A DNA stretch of 64,000 bases, taken from WTAW01 sp964406575 (GTDB lineage: Bacteria > Acidobacteriota > Aminicenantia > Aminicenantales > Aminicenantaceae). A program made the position numbers and the translations under genes. The notes beneath the pieces are model-generated. The model was given only the letters and a program-made list of their open reading frames with translations, made no database searches and was not told the DNA's origin. Location: positions 193,390 through 257,389 of the forward strand of contig CAYOSH010000001.1 in NCBI GenBank assembly GCA_964406575.1. Reading direction: 5' to 3'. Of the stretch, positions 18,071 to 26,749 are shown one piece after another. Numbering within the stretch: the stretch's first letter is position 1; each line of letters begins with the position of its first letter.

Positions 18071-18710
18071 TTCTTCCAGCATCTCTGCTGCCAGCGCCTG
18101 GTTTTGTGTCGCAGCTGATGTTTTTAGAAGCCAATCGCCCAGTCCGCTGTGAAAAGAGTCCACTGCTGGCGGAAATGATAGGGGAGGTCAAGAGGAATTG
18201 ATTCTGCCCGATATCAGCAAAAACTTGCGGTAACGAGCGAGAACGGTCTTCTTGATAAATACTCTGAACCAGGGCTGTTTTTTGATGCTCTTCCTGGAGA
18301 CGAAAGCTGAATTTTTGTGTTCTGTTGAGACCATCTTATGAAGAAAGATATCGCTAAATCATCAAACATCATTATAATAATAAATCAAAAAAGCGTACTG
18401 ATCATTGCAAATTCTGTGCTTTTCTATTCCTCATTTCATTCCGAAACTGAGGCTCCTGCTATCACAGTTTTGAAAATGCTCCTCCCTGAGTGATACTCCC
18501 ACGCAGCAAGCCGCGGGGGATCCTGCAAAGCTTTCGCTAAAAAAATTTAGAATATTAAAGAAAAAAAGGAATATAATATTCACCTTATTTTGTATTCCAT
18601 GGAATGATGTCTCTTGGGAGCATTTCGATAAATTCATGACTGTCCAGGAGAATTCTCGCATATCATGGATTTCATGTGTGGTGATAAAATTTTTTATGGA
18701 GGTATCTTAA
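18071..18710. other. Degenerate non-coding stretch
   Basis: Upstream of the VWA fragment an open minus-strand stretch without start codon (about 18080-18335) has coding-like composition (for example LPQVFADIGQNQFLLTS) and no recognisable family, which suggests another decayed gene joined to the fragment. The rest up to the M1 peptidase start is AT-rich; apart from the GGAGGT ribosome binding site just before 18711 I see nothing in it. Confidence 0.4.
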
Positions 18711-21050
18711 ATGCTTAAAAAACGTCTTTGTATCTTCCTGGTTTTGATTGTGTCTTTTTTCTTTCTGAATGCTCCGGTCGTATTGGCTCAGAAAATGGAT
18801 CGGTCGGACCAGTTCCGGCAGCTTTATCAGGAGCTGCCCACTCCCAATGAATACCGGACAGCCAGTGGTGCCCCGGGCCCAAAATACTGGCAGCAACGGG
18901 CTGACTATGATATCTCGGTTGAACTGGATGAGAATAAACAGCGGATATACGGAACGGAAACCATTACGTATTTTAACAATTCTCCTGACGAACTCCCGTA
19001 TATCTGGCTTCAGCTCGACCAGAACATGCGTGCCAAGGACTCGATAACGAAGAAGACCGAAACAGGCCGAATATCAGATACGATGGAATTCCGTTCTATC
19101 CATAGATTGCACAATGATTTTGATGGGGGGTTTAAAATCGAATATGTGAAAGATGTCAATGGCAAAGATTTGCATTACCGTGTTGTAAACACCATGATGA
19201 GAGTTGACCTCCCCGATGCATTAAATCCAGATTCGCAATATTCTTTTAACGTGAAATGGTGGTACAACATCAACGACAGAATGAAAATCGGTGGAAGGTC
19301 TGGATACGAATATTATGAAAAAGACGGAAATTATGTTTTTGCAATTGCCCAGTTCTTCCCGCGGATGGCCGTGTACAACGATACCGAAGGCTGGCAGCAT
19401 AAACAGTTCCTCGGGAGCAGCGAATTCGCACTTCCATTTGGGAATTATGTGGTCAAAATCAGCGTCCCCTCAGACCATATCGTAGGAGCAACTGGAATTT
19501 TACAGAATGCTGATGAGGTGCTCACAGACGCTCAACGATCCAGGATTGAAAAGGCTCATAATACGACTAAAAGTCCTGTTTTGATTGTCATTGAAGCGGA
19601 GGCCATTCAGAACGAAAAATCACACGCAGATACGAAGAAGGACTGGGTCTTCAAAGCCGAAAACGTACGGGATTTTGCTTTTGCAAGCTCTCGGAAATTT
19701 ATATGGGATGCCATGGCAGTAAAATTGGGGAAGCGATCGCCTCTCGCCATGTCTTTTTACACTAAAGAGGGTAATCCTCTCTGGGAGAAATATTCAACCA
19801 ACGCCGTCGCCCATGCATTGAGGGTTTACTCGAAATTTACATTCGACTTCCCCTATCCCAAAGCCATATCAGTCTTAATAGGAAGAGGCGGAGGGATGGA
19901 ATATCCTATGATTTGCTTTAACGGCGGCAAACCCGAGCCGGACGGGACATACTCCAAGCGGTTGAAATACAGCCTTATCGGTGTGATCATCCATGAGGTT
20001 GGGCACAACTTCTTCCCGATGATAGTGAATTCCGACGAGCGTCAGTGGGAATGGATGGATGAAGGAATGAATACCTTTATGGAATACCTTGCAGAACAGG
20101 AATGGGACCGAAATTTTGCAGAAAGGGAGGGCCCGGCCTACACTGTGATCGACTATATGAAAAGCGACAGAAGGAGCTTATCGCCCATTATGTCGAGTCC
20201 CGACTCTGATTTACATGCGGGGAGTAATGCTTACGCCAAAACAGCCGCAGGACTCAATATCCTTCGGGAAACAATCATGGGGAGAGAACTGTTTGATTTT
20301 GCTTTCAAAGAGTATGCACAGAGGTGGATGTTCAAGCATCCCACTCCCGCTGATTTTTTCCACACCATGGAGGACGCCTCTGGCATAGACCTTGACTGGT
20401 TCTGGCGGGGATGGTTTTTCGGCATCGATCATGTGGATTTGGCCATTGACAATGTGAAGTGGTACAAAATAAACACGATGGAGCCACATTTGGCGAAATC
20501 TATAGAATACGAGGCTGAAAACCTAAACAGGAGGCGCTTTATCAGCAACATCCGCAATAAAGAGGACATCAAAGAGACAGCATTGGAAAAAGATCAATCC
20601 CTGGCTGATTTTTATGATGAATATGACCCTCTCGAGGTCACTGCTCTCGATGAAAAAGAATATAAAAAATACCTTGCCTCACTTACAGAAGAGGACATAG
20701 ATTTGCTCAAGGCAGGCTCTAACTATTATGAAGTCGCTTTTTCCAATATCGGCGGGATGGTCATGCCAGTTGTCTTGAAATTTGAATATTCGGACGGTTC
20801 AAAAGAAATGAAAAGGATTCCTGCCGAGATATGGCGCAGATCCAATGATGCTGTGAAGAAAATCTTCGTCACAAAAAAAGAACTGCGTCATATCACCCTG
20901 GACCCCTTTCTCGAGACCGCTGATGTAGATGTGAGCAATAATGTGTGGACTGTTCAAGAGAAGCCTGAGTATTTTAGGGCTAAAAAAAGTCCAAGCCCTT
21001 CGGAAAAGAATCCCATGCAACAAGCCAAAGAAAACATTTTAAAAAAATAA
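18711..21050 (+). CDS. M1 family zinc metallopeptidase, exported
   Basis: GGAGGT lies 8 bases before the ATG, and the signal peptide MLKKRLCIFLVLIVSFFFLNAPVVLAQ is clear. The gluzincin zinc site is HEVGH at residues 428-432 with the third ligand Glu451 in WMDEGMNT. The exopeptidase motif GGGMEYPMI takes the place of GAMEN. The N-terminal ~300 residues are the beta-sandwich typical of M1 (YDISVELDENKQRIYGTETI). At 779 residues it is like the bacterial exported M1 subgroup rather than PepN. It should release N-terminal residues from peptides. The next gene starts 39 bases after the stop, so they are probably cotranscribed. Confidence 0.93.
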   Translation: MLKKRLCIFLVLIVSFFFLNAPVVLAQKMDRSDQFRQLYQELPTPNEYRTASGAPGPKYWQQRADYDISVELDENKQRIYGTETITYFNNSPDELPYIWLQLDQNMRAKDSITKKTETGRISDTMEFRSIHRLHNDFDGGFKIEYVKDVNGKDLHYRVVNTMMRVDLPDALNPDSQYSFNVKWWYNINDRMKIGGRSGYEYYEKDGNYVFAIAQFFPRMAVYNDTEGWQHKQFLGSSEFALPFGNYVVKISVPSDHIVGATGILQNADEVLTDAQRSRIEKAHNTTKSPVLIVIEAEAIQNEKSHADTKKDWVFKAENVRDFAFASSRKFIWDAMAVKLGKRSPLAMSFYTKEGNPLWEKYSTNAVAHALRVYSKFTFDFPYPKAISVLIGRGGGMEYPMICFNGGKPEPDGTYSKRLKYSLIGVIIHEVGHNFFPMIVNSDERQWEWMDEGMNTFMEYLAEQEWDRNFAEREGPAYTVIDYMKSDRRSLSPIMSSPDSDLHAGSNAYAKTAAGLNILRETIMGRELFDFAFKEYAQRWMFKHPTPADFFHTMEDASGIDLDWFWRGWFFGIDHVDLAIDNVKWYKINTMEPHLAKSIEYEAENLNRRRFISNIRNKEDIKETALEKDQSLADFYDEYDPLEVTALDEKEYKKYLASLTEEDIDLLKAGSNYYEVAFSNIGGMVMPVVLKFEYSDGSKEMKRIPAEIWRRSNDAVKKIFVTKKELRHITLDPFLETADVDVSNNVWTVQEKPEYFRAKKSPSPSEKNPMQQAKENILKK

Positions 21051-21089
21051 TCTATGTGTGACTTCGTAGAAAATGAGGAGGTTTTTTCA

Positions 21090-23765
21090 ATGTCTAAGAA
21101 TCTGGCAAAAGTCAAGTATCCTGTTTTAGGATTGTTAATCCTGATTTTATCCATTTGCCTCCCATTATCGTCCTGGAGTCAGTCAGGATCAGAATCAGAG
21201 CCGAATGATGAACGGGACCATGCTAATGAACTCCGTCTGGGCCAGGCTGTTGAGGGACTTTTCCAGGTCGAAGATGATGAAGATTGGTATAAGTTTGTGG
21301 TCAGCCAATCAGGCAAAAACATCATTCGGATTGACCTAACCGGGGTTGCTGGCGTCAACTCCTATCTTGAAATTTACAATGACAAAGAAGAAAAGCTTAA
21401 AGAATCAGATATAGGCGACGATGGGGAGGGCGAGGCGATTATCAATTTTGGAGTAACTGAGGGTATCTACTATATTGAGGTTGGTGGTCGTCAGAAGAAT
21501 GAAAAAGATAAATATTTGCTCAGCACCAAACTCCTCGGCCCCTGGCAGGAGGACCAAGAATTCGAGCCGAATGATGAGCTAGAACAAGCTAATAAAATCA
21601 AATTAGGGAAAGTAGTCAAAGGGTTCGCCTATCCTGACACAGACAAAGATTGGTATGCAGTTACAGTGCCAGAGTCTGGCTTGGATATATTGATTGTTGA
21701 GTTGTCTGCTCTGGATGGAGTGGATTTATTGCTTGAATTACTTGATGCTGATGGCCGAGAACTTAAGCAAGCAAATAACGGAGAAATAGACGAGAAAGAG
21801 ATGATCGTTAGGATGAAAGTTAAGCCTGGCAAATATTACATTATGGTCAACAATTACGGCTTTAATACAGAGACAGCTTATACTTTAAGAGCGGGTAAGC
21901 CGACTGTGCCTCCTGCAACGCCAGAGGAAGTAAATAAGGCCCTAACTAAAGCCTTAGATGGGCTGGCTCGTACACAATTGAAGGAAGGAGAATGGTCGTC
22001 AAACGTATCGGCTATTGGTATATCCGGACTTGCCTTGATGGCTTTTCTAGGTGCTGAGTGTATCCAGAAAGATTATATTCAAAATATTAAAGCCGCCGTA
22101 AACTTTCTTAAAAGCAAATATCTTCCCAGTTCTAACTATGAATCAGGTTCTAAAGAGAGAGCTTATTATGGAGGATTGATTGCTTCAGCTTACAGCACAA
22201 TGTACGAGCATGCCATCGCAACTCTGGCTTTAATTGAGGCGATTGTCAATGATAATGATCTTAATTTGGAGCCAATGATAGAGGATGCGCTTCAGTTGAT
22301 CCTACGGGTCCAAAATACGGAGCATAAACCTGTGTTACTCGGTGGGCCTATAAATGATCAATCGGATTATTATGGCGGCTGGCGTTATGATCCGGATAGC
22401 ACGGAGAGCGATATGTCAGTCTCCGGCTGGCAAATTTTAGCCCTTAAAGGTGCTCTGAGTGCAGGATTTGAAATACCCGAATGGTCTTTGTCAAATGCCG
22501 CTCATTTCCTCAGAGCCTGTTATGATAAGGATGAACAGGCTTTTACCTACCAGCCTGGAGGAGGAGGTGTTGGCTGTGCCCGGACGGGTATCGGCGCATT
22601 GGGGTTGCAATTGTGCGGATACCCCGATGACCCGTTCATCCCGCCTGCTTTGCGTTTTATGCAAAACAACCCTCCTCTCTGGGCAATTGAGGAACCCGGG
22701 GAAGGCTGGCCTTTCTATTATTGGTATTACGGCACAAGGGCAATGCTGAAAGCAGGAGGTGAAGACTGGCGCATCTGGAAAACATGGATGTGCCGGCTCC
22801 TTGTCGACAATCAGAATGATGATGGCAGTTGGGATAGCGAGCAGAACGAAGCGGGAATGGGGGTTTACTCAACATCATTGGGTGCCTTAATGCTTGAATT
22901 CTGTTGTGGCCATGTCCCGATCTACATGCGGGAAAAAATCCAAATGCCTGGACTGGTTGAGGTCGCTTTCAAGGAAGAGGCAAAGAAACAGGCGACAAAG
23001 AATGTAGAGTTGATCCTGGACGCCTCGAATTCGATGTGGGGCCAGATTGAAGGAGAAAGCAAAATTGCAATTGCCAAGTCGGTCCTCAACCAAATTATCA
23101 ACGGACTTCCGGACGAAATGAATGTTGGTCTGCGCATTTATGGTCACCGCTATCCTCTCAATGATAAACGTGCCTGCCAAGACACCCAGCTGGTTGTCGG
23201 GATTGGAGCAGTGGCCAAAGATCGACTCATCGAGAGCATCAATAAAATTCAGCCCAAAGGGAAAACCCCACTAGTTTATTCGGTTCTTCAAGCAGGAAAA
23301 GATTTTGAACAAATTGCCAATGGGAGCATTATTCTCATTACCGATGGCATTGAGAGCTGTCACGGGGATATAAATTCTATCGCTCCGGCTCTCAAGAAAT
23401 TAGGGATTGGGCTTAAGGTGCATATCGTGGGCTTTGATATTAAAGAGGCGGCCTCCCGACAACAATTGGAGACTATCGCCAAATCCACGGGGGGAGTTTA
23501 TCTGGATGCCAAAGACTCTCAGCAATTGCTGAGTTCGCTCCAGCAGACATTGCAGATTGAATATATAGTCCTTGATGAAAAAGGAGGAATAAAAGGCAAG
23601 GGCTTCGTGGGCGGGAAACCACTCAGAGTCATGGGAGGAAGCTACAGACTTCGTCTATTGCTGGAACCGGAACCTTTAGAGATTATGATAACCGTTAAGC
23701 CAGGCCATAAATCGATATTTCTTCTTACGAAAGAGAAGGAAAATTGGGCCATTAAAGAAAAATAA
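21090..23765 (+). CDS. Exported mosaic protein: two PPC domains, alpha-toroid (squalene-cyclase-like) domain and VWA domain
   Basis: The ATG at 21090 follows GAGGAGG and gives a signal peptide ending near LSSWSQ; an in-frame ATG 36 bases upstream does not. Two bacterial pre-peptidase C-terminal domains lie at about residues 35-130 and 150-265 (EPNDE, DEDWYKF and DKDWYAV motifs). Residues ~275-620 form an alpha/alpha-toroid like prenyltransferases and terpene cyclases (LTKALDGLARTQ, repeated SISGLALMAF-type helices, NQNDDGSWD). Residues ~640-830 are a VWA domain with the MIDAS sequence DASNS at 644-648 and ITDGIESC. The toroid has no visible catalytic DxDD or zinc set, so a binding role is likely. 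It sits just behind the M1 peptidase gene. Confidence 0.85.
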   Translation: MSKNLAKVKYPVLGLLILILSICLPLSSWSQSGSESEPNDERDHANELRLGQAVEGLFQVEDDEDWYKFVVSQSGKNIIRIDLTGVAGVNSYLEIYNDKEEKLKESDIGDDGEGEAIINFGVTEGIYYIEVGGRQKNEKDKYLLSTKLLGPWQEDQEFEPNDELEQANKIKLGKVVKGFAYPDTDKDWYAVTVPESGLDILIVELSALDGVDLLLELLDADGRELKQANNGEIDEKEMIVRMKVKPGKYYIMVNNYGFNTETAYTLRAGKPTVPPATPEEVNKALTKALDGLARTQLKEGEWSSNVSAIGISGLALMAFLGAECIQKDYIQNIKAAVNFLKSKYLPSSNYESGSKERAYYGGLIASAYSTMYEHAIATLALIEAIVNDNDLNLEPMIEDALQLILRVQNTEHKPVLLGGPINDQSDYYGGWRYDPDSTESDMSVSGWQILALKGALSAGFEIPEWSLSNAAHFLRACYDKDEQAFTYQPGGGGVGCARTGIGALGLQLCGYPDDPFIPPALRFMQNNPPLWAIEEPGEGWPFYYWYYGTRAMLKAGGEDWRIWKTWMCRLLVDNQNDDGSWDSEQNEAGMGVYSTSLGALMLEFCCGHVPIYMREKIQMPGLVEVAFKEEAKKQATKNVELILDASNSMWGQIEGESKIAIAKSVLNQIINGLPDEMNVGLRIYGHRYPLNDKRACQDTQLVVGIGAVAKDRLIESINKIQPKGKTPLVYSVLQAGKDFEQIANGSIILITDGIESCHGDINSIAPALKKLGIGLKVHIVGFDIKEAASRQQLETIAKSTGGVYLDAKDSQQLLSSLQQTLQIEYIVLDEKGGIKGKGFVGGKPLRVMGGSYRLRLLLEPEPLEIMITVKPGHKSIFLLTKEKENWAIKEK

Positions 23766-23998
23766 GATAAAGTGTTCATGTCGAGAATCTCATGATACTT
23801 TCGATTCTTTTGTTTCAAGCTCCATCCATGCATCAACAAAGAATTGACACAATCCGCGACGGGAGTCAAGGGGACCCGGAAACCTCGAACTCTGTCAGTC
23901 CCGGCGAAACGACTTGCTTTCTCAGGATGGAGGCCATAAGATATTTGTCTCTTATTCATTAAGTTAATAACTCATTCGTATCATTGCGGAGAACGCGA

Positions 23999-26194
23999 AT
24001 GAATTCATCGGCACTTATCAGAATCATCGTCTTTCTCGTCACGGCCTCCCTTCTCTCCGGAGCGGCCGTCCGGGCCGCGACAGTCTCAGGCGCCCCGAAA
24101 AAAGATCCGGCCAGGGAGCAGAAATCCGGCGAAACGGCGGCGAAGGAGAGATCCGGGCAGCAAGCTCAGGAGAAAGAACCCGGCAAGAAGGAGACGAATG
24201 TCGAGATCACTGTCACGGCACCGCGCGTCGAGATTCCGCTTAAGAAGAATCCCGCCGCGACCACGGTCGTCGAAACCTCCGTCCTCAAATTGATACCGCG
24301 GACCATCGGTATCGACGAGGTGATGAAGCTTGTCCCCGGTGTCAAGATCGACAATCAGGCCGATGGAGAGCGGGTCCACCTCTCGATCCGCGGAGAGGGT
24401 ATCCTGACCGAGCGCGGCACGCGCGGAATCAGGACCATCGTCGACGGCATCCCGCTCAACGACCCCTCCGGTTATGTATCCGATTTCTACGACGTGGACT
24501 GGGCCACGGTGAGGCGGGTCGAGGTCCTGCGCGGGCCCGCGGCGGCCTTTTATGGGAGCAGCTCGTCGGGAGGAATCATCAACGTCCTGAGCCGCGACGG
24601 AGGGCCCGATCCCGTGTCTGGCAACGCCTACCTCCTCCGTGGCGCCTTCGGGCTCAAGAAAGGCCTGGGTGAGATGGGCGGAACGGTCGGTATCATGAAC
24701 TACAACATCGCGGGCTCCATGCTCACAGGCGACGGCTATCGCGATCAGTCGGCCTACAAGGCGGACAACGCCCGCGGCAAGTTCGCCTTTACCCTCAGCC
24801 CGACCGTGAAGATCACGGCCATCCTCAGCTGGACGGACTTCTTCAACCAGAATCCCGAGGGCCTCAACCTCGATTGGTTCAGCGCCGATCCTAAGGTCCT
24901 GCGACGTAAGGCCAACCCCGACTCGTACACGTTCAACGAATACCAGAAGACCCAGCGTGCGACCGGGGGCCTCGTCGGTTCGATCGGCCTCAACCAGAAC
25001 CTCGACCTAGCGGTGACAGTCTATTACCGTCACACGAAGTACACAGAATCCGTTCCGTCTTCTGTGATCCACCGCGATTTCGATCTCCCCGGGTTCACTC
25101 TCCAGATCAACCACAAGTCCGTCCAAGGAAGCCTCAAGAACCACCTCAGCGCCGGGGTCGACTACGCCTGGCAGTCGTTTGACGAGCTCAAGCACCCGAA
25201 CCTCGGCGGCGCTGTGGAAGGGCCGGACATCCTGTCCGAACAGACCACGACCCAGACCGGTGCGGGGATCTTCGTCATCGACCGGCTCGAGATCGGACAG
25301 CACTGGGGAGTGTCGGCAATCGGCCGCTACGATCGGATTACCAACGAGCTCGACGACCATCTCCAGGCCGGCGGCGTCGATCTGTCCGGTAATGTCGCTT
25401 ACAAGAGAGCGACTGGGCGGATCGGAGTAACCTGGAATCCGCTCGCCGATTTCGGCCTCTACGCGAGCTGGGGCACAGGATTCCTGCCTCCCGGGACCGA
25501 GGAACTGGTCAACAACCCGTACGCACTCGGAGGGTACAACACCGCGCTCGTCGCGGCCACGTCGAGTGGCGAGGAGATCGGGATGCGCGGATCGCTTGGT
25601 AAGTCGCTGAGCTACGACATCGCCCTTTTCCACCTAGCGACGAGGAACGATTTCGGCCGCTACCGAATCGTCGACCGGCCTTTAGAAACGTTTTACGGCC
25701 ACGTCGGCTCAACCAAGCGATACGGTCTCGAAACGTCCCTGGCTTGGTTCCCCGTTGACTCCCTGATCATTAGACTGGCCTACACTTATTCCCATTTCAA
25801 GTATGACACCGTCGAAACCCTCACCGGAGAAACCTACACGGACACGTGGCTTCCCAACATTCCCGAGCACCAGCTCTACGCCGACACGGAATATCGTGTC
25901 ACTCGCTCCCTGACGGCCGGGGCCGGGTTCGAATACGTCAGCGCCTGGTACGTCGATTCAACGAACAGGATCCTCGAGAACGGATACGGCCGCACGGACC
26001 CGTACACACTTGTCCACGTGCGCCTCGCGTACAGGTTCGAGTTCGAGGGGATGCCTCTGGAGCTCATCCTTTCGGGCCGCAACATCTTCAACGTCCTCTA
26101 CTACGGATTCACGGAGCCCGACCCGGACGGGAACTCTTACCAGCCGGCGCCGACAGCCGAGTGGTCGCTAGGCCTGCGCATGAGCTTCAAGTGA
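23999..26194 (+). CDS. TonB-dependent outer membrane receptor, GC-rich
   Basis: The ATG at 23999 is preceded by GGAGAA; a TTG 15 bases upstream is less likely. A signal peptide (to about residue 30) and a charged Lys/Glu-rich stretch precede the plug domain (VEITVTAPRVEIPLKK, RGEGILTERGTRG, DGIPLND, RVEVLRGPAAAFYGSS). The rest is a 22-strand-type beta barrel ending in Phe-Lys after WSLGLRMSF. No TonB box is obvious. The ligand may be a siderophore, cobalamin or sugar; no iron gene is near. The gene is visibly richer in G and C, mostly at third codon positions, than all its neighbours, which suggests acquisition from another genome. Confidence 0.92.
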   Translation: MNSSALIRIIVFLVTASLLSGAAVRAATVSGAPKKDPAREQKSGETAAKERSGQQAQEKEPGKKETNVEITVTAPRVEIPLKKNPAATTVVETSVLKLIPRTIGIDEVMKLVPGVKIDNQADGERVHLSIRGEGILTERGTRGIRTIVDGIPLNDPSGYVSDFYDVDWATVRRVEVLRGPAAAFYGSSSSGGIINVLSRDGGPDPVSGNAYLLRGAFGLKKGLGEMGGTVGIMNYNIAGSMLTGDGYRDQSAYKADNARGKFAFTLSPTVKITAILSWTDFFNQNPEGLNLDWFSADPKVLRRKANPDSYTFNEYQKTQRATGGLVGSIGLNQNLDLAVTVYYRHTKYTESVPSSVIHRDFDLPGFTLQINHKSVQGSLKNHLSAGVDYAWQSFDELKHPNLGGAVEGPDILSEQTTTQTGAGIFVIDRLEIGQHWGVSAIGRYDRITNELDDHLQAGGVDLSGNVAYKRATGRIGVTWNPLADFGLYASWGTGFLPPGTEELVNNPYALGGYNTALVAATSSGEEIGMRGSLGKSLSYDIALFHLATRNDFGRYRIVDRPLETFYGHVGSTKRYGLETSLAWFPVDSLIIRLAYTYSHFKYDTVETLTGETYTDTWLPNIPEHQLYADTEYRVTRSLTAGAGFEYVSAWYVDSTNRILENGYGRTDPYTLVHVRLAYRFEFEGMPLELILSGRNIFNVLYYGFTEPDPDGNSYQPAPTAEWSLGLRMSFK

Positions 26195-26239
26195 GGGCTG
26201 GGAATCTGATTTATAGGGATTTCTTTTCTGCTCTTGCTC

Positions 26240-26333
26240 CAAATCCCTCACAATTTTTCTCAATTTCCACCCACTGACATCCTGAAATGAAAGGATTACA
26301 TCCAAACCGACAAGGTCAACGACTCAAAAAGCG
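26240..26333. repeat. ~95-base interspersed repeat, copy 1
   Basis: This AT-rich element (CAAATCCCTCACAATTTTTC to ACTCAAAAAGCG) is found again, roughly 85 percent identical, at 28482-28576. A 30-base tail version (CAAGGCAATGAATCAAAAAC and on) is at 34851-34880. It lies just behind the TonB receptor gene. It has no open frame. It is a dispersed intergenic element. Confidence 0.7.
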
Positions 26334-26426
26334 AAGTAAATCCGTAGAAACCTCCAAACAATAAAGTTTAAAATAGTTTCGAGTCTCGAATCATGCCCCT
26401 CGGCTGCCATCAGGAGTTCCAGTTGA

Positions 26427-26642
26427 GCAATACAAGGCGGAGGTGGCCGCATTGTGGCTGGGATCGCGCGCAAGATCGTACATAAAATCCTGAGGAAATC
26501 TGACGTTGATGAGGCAATCATTAAATTTGTTGCCAGTTTGACCTTCGTCCTGATCATTGTTTTTGCCGTCATCGCCGCTCTGGCAAAGTTCGGCGTGCAG
26601 ACAGCATCATTTGTAGCGGTTCTAGAAACTGCCGGTTTTTGA
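26427..26642 (+). pseudogene. Truncated MscS-family mechanosensitive channel fragment
   Basis: About 60 codons (ARKIVHKILRKSDVDEAIIK, then FVASLTFVLIIVFAVIAALAK, then GVQTASFVAVLETAGF) match the third-helix region of small mechanosensitive channels, which continues with a conserved Gly/Ala helix. Here the frame stops at TGA just after GF, and upstream sequence lacks the first two spans and any start codon with a ribosome binding site. It is a remnant of a lost mscS. The rest of 26195-26749 holds the repeat copy at 26240 and nothing else that I can identify. Confidence 0.75.
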
Positions 26643-26749
26643 GCAGATCTTCGTGTCCTTTGAAATCATCCAAGGAAGAAGTGTCTTTGCACGGTTTTGT
26701 TGTCCTTTGACCTTTCGGATATCCACCGGTAGAGATTTAACCAGGTGAC

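Noticed and set aside
18431..18661. Minus-strand 76-codon frame ahead of the M1 peptidase
   Set aside because: Low-complexity Phe-rich translation, no ribosome binding site, in an AT-rich intergenic stretch.
21090..23765. Squalene-hopene cyclase for the mosaic protein
   Set aside because: No DxDD catalytic motif or hydrophobic substrate signature is seen, and PPC and VWA modules point to an exported binding protein.
25007..25633. Minus-strand open frame in the TonB receptor gene
   Set aside because: Long antisense frames are expected in GC-rich genes; it has no start signal or recognisable family.
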